A DNA stretch of 64,000 bases, from assembly GCF_001611675.1 (NCBI RefSeq), contig NZ_CP014766.1:1240001-1304000 (forward strand). Direction: 5' to 3'. A program made the position numbers and the translations under genes. This DNA is from Pontibacter akesuensis. GTDB lineage: Bacteria; Bacteroidota; Bacteroidia; Cytophagales; Hymenobacteraceae. Positions 9,701-18,231 of this stretch are shown piece by piece. The notes below the pieces were generated by a model. It was given only the letters and a program-made list of their open reading frames with translations. It did not search any database and was not told the origin of the DNA. The stretch's first letter is position 1. Every line of letters begins with the position of its first letter.

Positions 9701-10072
9701 ATGGAAACCAAAAACAGCTCCGGCAGCGCTTTGCAGCCAAGTTTCGTAGAACGGCTCGCCGAAAAGCTCGGCTCGACAGTTAACAGCTCTACAATCTATG
9801 GGGAACCAGTAGAGCGGGATGGAGTCACGGTGATTCCTGTTTCCAAAGCAATGTATGGCTTTGGCGGCGGTGCCGGCTTTAAGGCAAACGAAGAAGGCTC
9901 CGGAGGCGGCGGTGGTGCGGCCATTATGCCCGTAGGCTACATTGAGATAAAGCATGGAGAAACCCGCTTCCGCACCATCCGGGACCCGCAGGCCATCGTA
10001 AAAATAGTGGCTATCGGAAGTGTAGCCACATTGCTCATTGCCAGAAGCATCACAAAAATCTTCCGTAAGTAG
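9701..10072 (+). CDS. GerW/YtfJ family protein
   Basis: A 123-residue protein starting METKNSSG. The core VIPVSKAMYGFGGGAGF followed by a glycine run and AAIMPVGYIEI is the signature of the GerW/YtfJ family, first named for Bacillus spore germination but common in non-sporulating bacteria, where the function is unknown. The C-terminus has a hydrophobic stretch (about 100-118) and ends in basic residues, suggesting membrane association. I chose the start at 9701 because an upstream in-frame ATG adds only an unconserved nine-residue extension. No operon partner is evident. Confidence 0.88.
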   Translation: METKNSSGSALQPSFVERLAEKLGSTVNSSTIYGEPVERDGVTVIPVSKAMYGFGGGAGFKANEEGSGGGGGAAIMPVGYIEIKHGETRFRTIRDPQAIVKIVAIGSVATLLIARSITKIFRK

Positions 10073-10260
10073 AGACCACAGCGCCAGCTTATGGTTGATA
10101 GTGCCTTGTTAGCACTTTAAACTTACATCCGGGTTTATTACATCATGCTAGTAGCACATATCCAAAATGCCACTATCCTTTTTCGGTCTTCATTTCGTGG
10201 CTGCTTTTAGGCGAAGACACCGGAATGTTTTATTCTTGCATAACCTCTACTTCATTTGTT

Positions 10261-11370
10261 ATGAAACTTAGAAATACACTCCTTCTTGCAGTGCTTGGCT
10301 TCTTTTGCTTTGGCTGTAGCTCTCTGAAAAGTGATGCTGCAGAAAACAGCGTATTACCGGCAACGACGCTAAAACCCTATGGCCGAACGATGGTAAACGA
10401 TGCGCAGCAACTGGAGCTGATCACCTCTGCCGCACATTTCGGCTACACGTTTGAGGGAACTGAAAGCCAGGTATTTGCCTCCGTTCCTGATGGCGGAACA
10501 CATGGCTACCTGCAGTACGAACTGGACGGAAAATATCAGAAAAGGGTGAAAATCGCCCCCAACGCCACAGCACCTGTTCTGGTAAAAGCACCAACGGCTG
10601 GCAAACACACGGTCTGGATCTACAAAGCGACAGAGGCACACACCGGCCCCATCCGAATAGAGAAAGTAGTTGGGGAAAATGTTTCGGTTGTTCAGAAACC
10701 GGATGTCCCGCTTATTGAGTTTATCGGCAACAGTATCACCAGTGGCGCTGCCGCTGATCCGTCGGAGGTGCCTTGCAACACGGCCGAGTACCACGACCAG
10801 CACAATGCCTACATGGCCTACGGCCCTCGGGTAGCCAGGGCACTAGGAGCGGACTTTGTGCTGAACAGTGTGAGCGGCATTGGCGTTTACCGCAACTGGA
10901 ACAGCGACGGCCCCACCATGCCCCAGGTGTACGAGAAGCTGGATTTCCAGAAGGATACGCCCCATAGATGGAACTTCGACAAAGTTACCCCACAGCTTGT
11001 CAGCATTGCACTGGGTACCAATGATTTCAGTCTGGGCGACGGCATAAAAGAACGCCTGCCATTTGACAGCACACGGTTTGTGAACAACTACATCGAATTT
11101 GTGCAGCAGGTAAAAGCCAACTACCCACAGGCTCAGATTGCCCTCCTCAGCAGCCCCATGGTGCATGGCCAAAACGGCGCCACCCTTGAAAACAGCCTGA
11201 AAAGAGTGAAAGAAACGATCGACAGGCGCTATCCTTCAGACAAACCCGTGGCTTTATACTTTTTTCAGCCGATGCAGGCAAACGGCTGCACCGGACACCC
11301 TAGCGTGGAAGACCATGCCGTTATGGCAAAGGAGCTGGAGCCTTTTTTCAGGAAGCTTCTGGCGCAGTAA
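10261..11370 (+). CDS. SGNH-fold carbohydrate esterase, CE2-like acetylxylan esterase lipoprotein
   Basis: The start at 10261 gives 369 residues and a lipoprotein signal ending CFGC (Cys19). An N-terminal beta-rich jelly-roll domain (about 40-145) precedes an SGNH hydrolase domain, the arrangement of CE2 esterases. Catalytic blocks are GNSITSG with nucleophile S158, GTND (252-255), and GCTGHPS with His346. CE2 enzymes remove acetyl groups from xylan and other glycans. The neighbouring convergent gene is a GH8 glycosidase ending only three bases away, which supports a role in hemicellulose use. The exact glycan is inferred. Confidence 0.88.
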   Translation: MKLRNTLLLAVLGFFCFGCSSLKSDAAENSVLPATTLKPYGRTMVNDAQQLELITSAAHFGYTFEGTESQVFASVPDGGTHGYLQYELDGKYQKRVKIAPNATAPVLVKAPTAGKHTVWIYKATEAHTGPIRIEKVVGENVSVVQKPDVPLIEFIGNSITSGAAADPSEVPCNTAEYHDQHNAYMAYGPRVARALGADFVLNSVSGIGVYRNWNSDGPTMPQVYEKLDFQKDTPHRWNFDKVTPQLVSIALGTNDFSLGDGIKERLPFDSTRFVNNYIEFVQQVKANYPQAQIALLSSPMVHGQNGATLENSLKRVKETIDRRYPSDKPVALYFFQPMQANGCTGHPSVEDHAVMAKELEPFFRKLLAQ

Positions 11371-11373
11371 GTT

Positions 11374-12837
11374 CTATTTTTCCAGCGGGTTGTAGAAGTT
11401 GCCAGTCAGGGTGAAGAGGTATAGTACGCGCGTGTTGATGTTGAACCAGTACGTATCCCTAAGTTTGCTTAGCTCCGCACCAAACTTGTCGGCCCTGGCC
11501 TGGCTGTGGCTTGTGGCTGCCACGGCAAAGCCACCCAGAAAGGCGCTGTTCAGGCCGTTAGTACCACGGGGCGTTCCGTTTAGTTCATAGCCATCCACAA
11601 TGTTGGCAGGGCCAACTGTTTCAGCCCATCCCGACACTTTATCAGCCCAGGCATCGGCTTTTGCGTTGCCGTTCCACAGGTAATCGAGTGTGAGTCTCCA
11701 GGGAGCGCGGGCGGCATCATAGCCAAAGTAGCCTACTCTACCTCCAGGGCCGGGCGTACCAGTGGCTGTTTGCCAGTCAGGTACCAGGCCTGTTGTTGGG
11801 TTTGCGCCTGCCTCTAACAAAGTATAGGTATCATCGGCCAGCTGCGACCACACATTGTCTCCTGTTACGGCCGCAAACACACGGAAGAAAGCAGGCGTAT
11901 GGTACATCAAATCCGTCATGCCACAACCACCCCAGGCACCGTTGGAGTAACCGGGAGCAAGTATGTAAATGTTTCTGCCGCCCACCGCACACTGCACAAT
12001 CAGGTTAGTGCGCACGAGCTGTATGATCTCTTTGGCGGCATTCAGGTAAGAATCGCCCCAGTGCTTGCTGGCCACAATCAGGGCAAAGGCCACGTCAATA
12101 TCGCCATCGGTGGCGCTACCGGGGTCAAGAATACCGTCACAGGTTACCGACCAGGCCATCATATTTTTCGCCTCAGGTGTGCGTTTGCTGTTATAGAAGC
12201 GCAGAATGCCATCAAAAGTTGCCTTGTCTTCGGCATAGGCGGCCAGCAGCAGGCCAAAGCCAACGCCCTCTACCTTGGTTTCAGTGGCTGGGGCTGCTAT
12301 TACCCGCAATCCGTCGCCGCAGGTAACTACCTGAGTGCTTTTCCAGCGCTCATACTCGCTCATAGCCAACGCACGCGTCACGGTAGTAGGCAAGAAGCCA
12401 TGGGCATAACTTGTATTGCCTGTGGTTGGGGTGCTGTTGCTTTGCAGTACCAGTTCTTTGCTTATCGTCTCCCCTTCCTTGTAGGCAACGCTAACTGTTC
12501 CTTTCACATTAAACTGCGTTCCTTCCAGCACGGTGAAGTATAAAGTGCCTTCCTTTCCAAGGGTCGGGAACTGCCTTAAGTCAAAGCTGGAAACACCACT
12601 GGTGTTGGTAGAGGTAATCTTCAAAGCCTTTGCAGGGTCGCGCCCCTCTGCTTTGGTGGCAGGCTCTGAGAACATGTAGACATTCACGCCGGAAGCGATC
12701 GCCCCAGTGGCGTCTTTTACGGTGATATTGATTTGTGTAGCGGCAGGTGCAGCCGTAGGCTCGTCTTCTCCGCAGCTTGTAAGGGTTCCCAGCACCAGCA
12801 GTAAACAGCAGGTATAATAGTATAGCGCTTGCTTCAT
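11374..12837 (-). CDS. Glycoside hydrolase family 8 lipoprotein
   Basis: The 487-residue product has a lipoprotein signal ending LTSC (Cys22), an N-terminal Ig/CNA-B-like beta domain (about 33-132), and a GH8 (alpha/alpha)6-barrel domain from about 143. Expected catalytic features are the acid E190 in KVEGVGFG (family SEGQGYG), the Asp-rich ATDGDID (242-248), and YDAARAPWR (373-381). GH8 includes endoglucanases, chitosanases and reducing-end xylose-releasing xylanases. The adjacent acetylxylan esterase favours xylo-oligosaccharides, but specificity cannot be fixed. The lipid anchor suggests surface or periplasmic processing of oligomers. Confidence 0.88.
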   Translation of the reverse strand: MKQALYYYTCCLLLVLGTLTSCGEDEPTAAPAATQINITVKDATGAIASGVNVYMFSEPATKAEGRDPAKALKITSTNTSGVSSFDLRQFPTLGKEGTLYFTVLEGTQFNVKGTVSVAYKEGETISKELVLQSNSTPTTGNTSYAHGFLPTTVTRALAMSEYERWKSTQVVTCGDGLRVIAAPATETKVEGVGFGLLLAAYAEDKATFDGILRFYNSKRTPEAKNMMAWSVTCDGILDPGSATDGDIDVAFALIVASKHWGDSYLNAAKEIIQLVRTNLIVQCAVGGRNIYILAPGYSNGAWGGCGMTDLMYHTPAFFRVFAAVTGDNVWSQLADDTYTLLEAGANPTTGLVPDWQTATGTPGPGGRVGYFGYDAARAPWRLTLDYLWNGNAKADAWADKVSGWAETVGPANIVDGYELNGTPRGTNGLNSAFLGGFAVAATSHSQARADKFGAELSKLRDTYWFNINTRVLYLFTLTGNFYNPLEK

Positions 12838-13082
12838 ATTTTGTGATTTACATTCAACCTAACCAGGTATGCTACAGCATTTGGTACAGGCCAAACAGTT
12901 CTTCTCTTAATAACAGTTCAACTCTCAATATATAGCCAGATTGAAACAAATACTAAACATATAAAAAGTTTTTAGGCCATACTTCCCTTGGCACCTGTTG
13001 GTTGTACTTGCGAAAGACGACTGAACAATGTTGCCTGCCTGTGCAGATCCAGCCAAAAGTTCAAATCTCCGTATCTTGCCAC

Positions 13083-15632
13083 ATGGCAAAAAATCACCTA
13101 AATACTTCACCTAAAAATTTCTCCGGCTTTGTAACCATGCGCGGGGCGCGGGAGCATAACCTCAAAAACATAGACCTTTCCATTCCCCGCGATGCCCTAG
13201 TAGTATTTACAGGCGTGTCCGGCTCAGGTAAATCCTCACTGGCTTTTGGTACGCTTTACGCCGAGGCACAGCGGCGTTATCTGGAGTCGGTTTCGCCGTA
13301 TGCCCGACGGCTATTTCACCAGATGGCGGTGCCTGAGGTAGATGCTATTGAGGGACTGCCTCCGGCTGTGGCCCTGCAGCAGCAGCGCGGCACGCCCACC
13401 ACGCGCTCCTCAGTGGGCAGTGTCACCACGCTGTCGAACCTGGTCCGCATGCTGTATTCCCGGGCCGGTGATTATCCTCCAGGTCAATCTATCATTTATG
13501 CCGAAGCCTTTTCGCCGAACACCGCCGAAGGTGCCTGCCCTACCTGCCATGGCTTGGGCCGGATTTACGAGGTAACGGAGCAGTCGATGGTGCCGGATGA
13601 TTCGCTGACGATACGCGAACGGGCCATTGCCGCCTGGCCTACTGCCTGGGGAGGGCAAAATCAGCGCGACATTCTGGTTACGCTTGGCTACGATGTGGAC
13701 CGGCCCTGGCGGGAGCTGCCCCAGAAGGACCGCGACTGGATTCTGTTTACCGACGAGCAACCGGTGGTGCCGGTGTACCCAGGCTATACCCCCGAACAAA
13801 CGCAGCGCGCCCTTAAACGAAAAGAGGAGCCGAGCTACATGGGCACCTTCAGCAGCGCCCGCCGCCACGTGTTTCATACGTTTGCGAACACCAACAGTCC
13901 CCAGATGAAAAAGCGGGTGATGCAGTTCATGCTGAGCACCGACTGCCCTAACTGCCAGGGCAAGCGCCTGCGCCCGGAATCGCTTTCCGTGAAATTTGCG
14001 GCCTATGATATTACCGAGTTATCACGGCTGCCACTGAAGAAGATCGCGGCCATACTTACGCCTTTCGCTGAAGGCACGGCTAGTCGTCGTGAGCAGCAGG
14101 AAACCGAGCACCCGGAACAAACCATCGTGGCGCAGCGAATTGCAGAAGATCTGGTGGCACGCATTAAAGTTCTGCTCGACCTGGGACTGGGTTACCTGTC
14201 GCTGGAGCGCAGCACACCGACCCTATCGCCGGGGGAGCTGCAACGGCTGCGGCTTGCCACGCAACTGTACTCCCACTTGTTTGGCGTAGTGTATGTGCTT
14301 GATGAACCATCCGCAGGCCTGCATCCTTCTGACACAGTAGCACTTTTAACTGCCCTGGAAGGCCTGAAGAAGGCAGGCAATTCGCTTTTTGTAGTTGAGC
14401 ACAACCTGGACGTGATCCGACACGCCGATTGGCTGGTGGATGTCGGTCCGGAAGCCGGCGAAAAAGGCGGCGAGGTGCTATACAGTGGTCCGCCGGAAGG
14501 GCTGCAGCAGGTGGAGGCCTCTAAAACGGCAAAGTATCTTTTTGACGGCCATGAAGCTCCTGGCCATACCCCACGCACTCCCACCGGTTGGCTTCAGCTG
14601 AGTGGTGTTACCCGAAACAACCTGCACAACTTAGAAGCTGAGTTTCCGCTGGGCGTTTTCACCACCGTTACAGGAGTGTCGGGCTCGGGCAAATCAAGTT
14701 TGGTGAGCCAGGTGCTGGTGGAGTTGGTGGCTGATTCCCTGGGCCAGCCCCTACCGACTGAGGAAGAAGAGGGCGAGGCCTTAGAACGTACCGAACCTAT
14801 CCAGACCGATGGGCACATCACTGCGGGCATGGAAAGTATAAAGCGGCTGGTGCGGGTAGATCAGAAGCCGATCGGGCGTACGCCGCGCTCCAACATGGCC
14901 ACCTATACTGGCCTGTTCGACCACGTGCGCAAGCTTTTTGCGGCCACGCCCCTGGCAAAGGAACGCAAGTATGACGCAGGCCGCTTTTCGTTTAACGTAG
15001 CCAAAGGACGCTGCGAAAACTGCCAGGGCGAAGGTTTTGTGATGGTTGAATTACTCTTTTTGCCAAGTGTGTACGCCCCCTGCCCTGTCTGCCACGGCGC
15101 CCGCTACAACGCCAAAACCCTGGAGGTAACTTACCGCGACAAGAACATTGCTGAAGTACTGGCCATGACGGTAGATGCTGCTTGGGAGTTCTTCGCCGAG
15201 GAGCCACCGGTGCACCGGGCGCTTATCGTGCTGCGTGAGGTAGGCTTAGGCTACCTGCGTTTGGGGCAACCGGCCACAGAGCTTTCCGGCGGCGAGGCGC
15301 AACGCATCAAACTGGCTACCGAACTGCAACGGGCTCAGCGCGGAAACACGCTCTACATCCTCGATGAGCCCACCACCGGCCTTCATCCTGCCGACGTGGA
15401 GAAGCTGCTGGTGCAACTGAATAATTTGGTAGAAGCCGGCAACACGGTCATCGTGGTGGAGCACACCATGCGCGTAGTGGCAGGCAGCGATTGGGTGATA
15501 GACATCGGACCTGGAGCGGGCGAAGAGGGTGGTAAGGTGGTAGCGGCCGGCGCGCCTGCGCAGGTGGCCCAATCCATGGAGAGCAAGACGGCTCCTTTTC
15601 TGCGGCACCTGCTGGGCAGCGAGGCAGTTTAA
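13083..15632 (+). CDS. uvrA: UvrA-like excinuclease ABC-ATPase paralogue (short form)
   Basis: The start at 13083 (MAKNHL) gives 849 residues, shorter than the roughly 940 of housekeeping UvrA. Both ATPase halves are present: Walker A at 44-51 and about 531 (GVSGSGKSS), signatures LSPGELQR (about 382) and LSGGEAQR (about 733), and a C-terminal zinc module CENC...CPVC (about 643-670). The first signature is unusual, with P and L replacing G and A. The region after the first Walker A looks shortened, suggesting loss of most of the UvrB-binding part, as in UvrA2 and drug-resistance paralogues. It may recognise DNA damage or adducts rather than act as the main UvrA. Confidence 0.88.
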   Translation: MAKNHLNTSPKNFSGFVTMRGAREHNLKNIDLSIPRDALVVFTGVSGSGKSSLAFGTLYAEAQRRYLESVSPYARRLFHQMAVPEVDAIEGLPPAVALQQQRGTPTTRSSVGSVTTLSNLVRMLYSRAGDYPPGQSIIYAEAFSPNTAEGACPTCHGLGRIYEVTEQSMVPDDSLTIRERAIAAWPTAWGGQNQRDILVTLGYDVDRPWRELPQKDRDWILFTDEQPVVPVYPGYTPEQTQRALKRKEEPSYMGTFSSARRHVFHTFANTNSPQMKKRVMQFMLSTDCPNCQGKRLRPESLSVKFAAYDITELSRLPLKKIAAILTPFAEGTASRREQQETEHPEQTIVAQRIAEDLVARIKVLLDLGLGYLSLERSTPTLSPGELQRLRLATQLYSHLFGVVYVLDEPSAGLHPSDTVALLTALEGLKKAGNSLFVVEHNLDVIRHADWLVDVGPEAGEKGGEVLYSGPPEGLQQVEASKTAKYLFDGHEAPGHTPRTPTGWLQLSGVTRNNLHNLEAEFPLGVFTTVTGVSGSGKSSLVSQVLVELVADSLGQPLPTEEEEGEALERTEPIQTDGHITAGMESIKRLVRVDQKPIGRTPRSNMATYTGLFDHVRKLFAATPLAKERKYDAGRFSFNVAKGRCENCQGEGFVMVELLFLPSVYAPCPVCHGARYNAKTLEVTYRDKNIAEVLAMTVDAAWEFFAEEPPVHRALIVLREVGLGYLRLGQPATELSGGEAQRIKLATELQRAQRGNTLYILDEPTTGLHPADVEKLLVQLNNLVEAGNTVIVVEHTMRVVAGSDWVIDIGPGAGEEGGKVVAAGAPAQVAQSMESKTAPFLRHLLGSEAV

Positions 15633-15744
15633 CTTCCCATTGCTGTACCACCTTTGCCAAATTTCTGACTTAGCTAGCAGCTTTGCAAAACGCTTTCACG
15701 TACACCCATTGTTTTAGTAACTTGCAGCCTTTATTTCGCTTTTC

Positions 15745-16155
15745 ATGATACAAGAACTGACAAACCCTTTTGGGCGGGTATACCTGACAGTTGAAGATGA
15801 TAGAAGAAACAAGTGGGTGCGCGTAAACTGGATGGGCTATTTAACAGAAGAAAACGTTAAAAACGGTGCCCTTGCCTACACCAAAGTTCTTTCTGATGCA
15901 GGGTATAGTTGCGTGATCAACGACACTCGTCTGATAGTAGGCGGCTGGGACCATTCGCTGGAGTGGGTTTTAAACGATTGGGCTCCACGTGCGGCACGCG
16001 CCGGATTAAAGTATTTTGCCATGATCACGACACCAGAAACTTTTGGCGGCTCCACAGCATCTAACTTTTACGCAAAGCTAAAGGCTTTTCAAGCAAATGT
16101 ATTTGACGACAAAAGCGAGGCGGAAGAATGGCTAAAACAGGTTTCTAAAGCGTAG
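15745..16155 (+). CDS. SpoIIAA/STAS-like domain protein
   Basis: A 136-residue soluble protein with no signal peptide. The pattern of a short beta strand, WVRVNWMGYLTEENVKNG, CVINDTRLIVGGW, and a final amphipathic helix (EAEEWLKQV) fits the SpoIIAA-like/STAS-related proteins common in Bacteroidota. A second, distant member lies at 51.2-51.6 kb. The function is unknown; STAS domains usually bind nucleotides or partner proteins. It is monocistronic and ends in a long bidirectional hairpin. Confidence 0.75.
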   Translation: MIQELTNPFGRVYLTVEDDRRNKWVRVNWMGYLTEENVKNGALAYTKVLSDAGYSCVINDTRLIVGGWDHSLEWVLNDWAPRAARAGLKYFAMITTPETFGGSTASNFYAKLKAFQANVFDDKSEAEEWLKQVSKA

Positions 16156-16214
16156 GAACAGACACTCTCTCTTCTCTTCCAAAGAGTTCTTTTTTGATGA
16201 TCAAAGAGTTTATG

Positions 16215-16273
16215 ATATCCTAAAAAGGGAAGGCGGCTAACTGATAGTTAGCCGCCTTCCCTTTTTAGGATAT
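16215..16273. terminator. 28-bp perfect palindrome, bidirectional terminator
   Basis: Two perfectly complementary 28-base arms (16215-16242 and 16246-16273) enclose the loop GAT. The inner stem is GC-rich and flanked by A5/T5 runs, so transcripts from either side end with a U tract. It sits between the convergent genes ending at 16155 and 16315. Confidence 0.85.
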
Positions 16274-16314
16274 AGCTCATTTCATTAGAGCTGTCTCAGG
16301 GCCTGAACTATAAA

Positions 16315-17151
16315 TTAAAATCCGCCAAACTCAGACACACCCCGATCAGAGTTGTGCGAGGTATCGCCGGTGCTACTGCTGCGGCCGCCATAGGTGCTGC
16401 TGCCCATGGAACCGTAGCCCCCGTAGTTTCCGGCTGACGTGCCATAGGTATGGTTGCCAAACGAGCCGCCACGGTGGCCGCTCGCGTATCCGGTGCCGCC
16501 GCCGTAATTTTTCCCGCCGTAGGAGCTGCCGATACCAGAACCATAATCGTCCGCGAAGTTGCTTAGCCCGTAATTTGTATCAGGCACACCGTGGTGCGAC
16601 CCTGGGAATGCATCACCTACACCGCCGCCCAAGCGGGTGCTCCTGTAGCCATCTCTTGCCCCGGAGTAGTACGCCTGCTCATCGCCGGCTCCACCCCTGT
16701 TATGCTCGCTGTCCAGGGTGTTGAAGCGATCTGAGGTACCGTCGAAACTGGAGATGCCGTAGCCCTGGCGGATGTTTCCACGCAGGTCGTTGTCGCCCCT
16801 ATAATTGTCACTGTCTCTTCTGTAGTAAGTCGGGTCGTTTCTGAAATCGCTCTGGTAGCTGGTGCTACTGTACCTGTCCCTGTCCTGGCTGAAGTTGTTG
16901 GAGTACCTACCAAAACCATTTTCATCTCTCCTGTAGTTGCCGCCATAACTCCGGTCTCTGTCATCGTTGTAGCCGCGGTTCTGACTGTAGCGGTCACCGC
17001 TGCCCTCTTGCCTGTAGGTATTATTGCGCTGGTAGTCTCTTTCGAACTGATCCTGCATATCCCGGTAAGACCTGCCGTCCCGTTCGCGATCATACCTGTT
17101 ATCCTGTCTGTAGCCGCTGTTGTCGTAGCGGTCTCTGTTGTATCGTTCCAT
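16315..17151 (-). CDS. Intrinsically disordered R/Y/G/D/S-rich low-complexity protein
   Basis: The 278-residue product has almost no hydrophobic core: it is dominated by Arg, Tyr, Asp, Asn, Gly and Ser, with no Trp or Cys. The first half is made of RxxRYxxD-type repeats (for example RDRYDNSGYRQDNRYDRE), and the last third turns to GSSYGG/GYGS repeats. No fold, signal peptide or membrane segment is visible. Such composition resembles phase-separating RGG/Tyr-rich proteins, though that is only an analogy. Coding use looks normal for the window, with codon periodicity kept, so it is probably a real gene. It ends in a strong shared terminator. Confidence 0.75.
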   Translation of the reverse strand: MERYNRDRYDNSGYRQDNRYDRERDGRSYRDMQDQFERDYQRNNTYRQEGSGDRYSQNRGYNDDRDRSYGGNYRRDENGFGRYSNNFSQDRDRYSSTSYQSDFRNDPTYYRRDSDNYRGDNDLRGNIRQGYGISSFDGTSDRFNTLDSEHNRGGAGDEQAYYSGARDGYRSTRLGGGVGDAFPGSHHGVPDTNYGLSNFADDYGSGIGSSYGGKNYGGGTGYASGHRGGSFGNHTYGTSAGNYGGYGSMGSSTYGGRSSSTGDTSHNSDRGVSEFGGF

Positions 17152-17413
17152 AGCAGTTAATTAAATTATTAATCAAACACTATTTTTTTACGACAGCCCT
17201 GCCTCCCGGTTCAGAACTCCGGCAAACAGCCCACCATTTGTACTAGAAAGTACTTCCAGAAAGAATTGGGTGGGAAGATTGAAACAATGTTTTACTGCTT
17301 TGGGAGCATAATTTATACTTCGTGCTTGATGCAGGAACGATAGCGTGGCGGAACTTCAGGAAACAATTCTTAAAAGAGAGGCTTTGTCTGCAACTTACTT
17401 ATACTTTGCCCAC

Positions 17414-17959
17414 TCAGGAGACCCGCACCCGGGAAGCCAGTACCCTGAATAGTATAAACAGCAAGGCGAAAATGGCCATGGCAATTAAAGCCCATAACTT
17501 CTTCCGGTTCATTTCCTGCCAGTAATCCCGTTCCTTTTCGGTGCGTTTCAGCTGCTGCGCCAGCCCTTTGTTTGCGGTGCGCACCTGTCGTAGCTGCGTC
17601 CCTAGCGCCTGGAGCGTTGCTGTGTCCTGCAGGTAAACTGTTTCAATCGTGTGCGTGCCCTTACATTCCGGGCATCGTACCAGCGGGGAATATTGTCGGG
17701 CAGCCGGGCTTCGTTCCAGCAAAGGCCAGGGAGCAAGCCGCCCCGGCCGAATGGCTGCTGTCGGGGCTAAGGCTGGAGGCGTTGGCTTTACCGGAAAATG
17801 CTTCGCTGCGTAGGCGGCTCCGTGCTGCTGGGTGTAGGCTTCATTATCATCTACGTATGCCGCCAGCTCCTCCGGGTTGTCATCAAAATAGCGCTCTGCC
17901 CCACGTTGCGTAACGCAGGAGCTCAACAGCAGCAGCACCAGTAATAATGTCAACCTCAT
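17414..17959 (-). CDS. Lipoprotein with CPEC motif, coiled coil and C-terminal membrane helix
   Basis: A 181-residue protein of unrecognised family. It begins with a lipoprotein signal ending LSSC (Cys15), then a Pro/Ala-rich linker, RCPECKGTHT (about 93-102), a helical, probably coiled-coil segment (about 113-150), and a strong transmembrane helix (LWALIAMAIFALLFILF, about 155-171). A lipid anchor plus a C-terminal helix would tether both ends. The single CPEC pair is not a complete zinc site. It stands alone, with the acylase gene lying beyond it on the same strand. Confidence 0.65.
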   Translation of the reverse strand: MRLTLLLVLLLLSSCVTQRGAERYFDDNPEELAAYVDDNEAYTQQHGAAYAAKHFPVKPTPPALAPTAAIRPGRLAPWPLLERSPAARQYSPLVRCPECKGTHTIETVYLQDTATLQALGTQLRQVRTANKGLAQQLKRTEKERDYWQEMNRKKLWALIAMAIFALLFILFRVLASRVRVS

Positions 17960-18137
17960 GAGTTACTTTATACTTGTCAGTTTTCCACTAACGCATGAAT
18001 GGGCATACGTAAAAGGCTCGGTTCTGCGGTAGGGCTGCGGCATATTTATATGCAACCCGCAGCGTGTCTGCCCCTTCTGTTTTACCCGCACAAAGTTTTG
18101 CAGCGCTGCGCAGCGGGCTCTACCGGTGCGGGAACTG

Positions 18138-18175
18138 GCTAGCAAGTATAGGAGCCCATGTTTATACTTGCTAGC
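18138..18175. terminator. 13-bp perfect inverted repeat downstream of the acylase gene
   Basis: GCTAGCAAGTATA and its exact complement enclose a 12-base spacer. It lies 57 bases beyond the stop of the leftward acylase gene, so a terminator is possible, although no T tract follows. Both arms carry the recurring AAGTATA word. Confidence 0.4.
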
Positions 18176-18231
18176 AGAATTCAACAACGAAATCTTTGCG
18201 ATTGATACTTTCCTGTGGCTTTCCTTTCAGC

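Noticed and set aside
17963..18187. 74-residue leftward frame between the lipoprotein and acylase genes
   Set aside because: No family, poor composition, and it overlaps a perfect inverted repeat.
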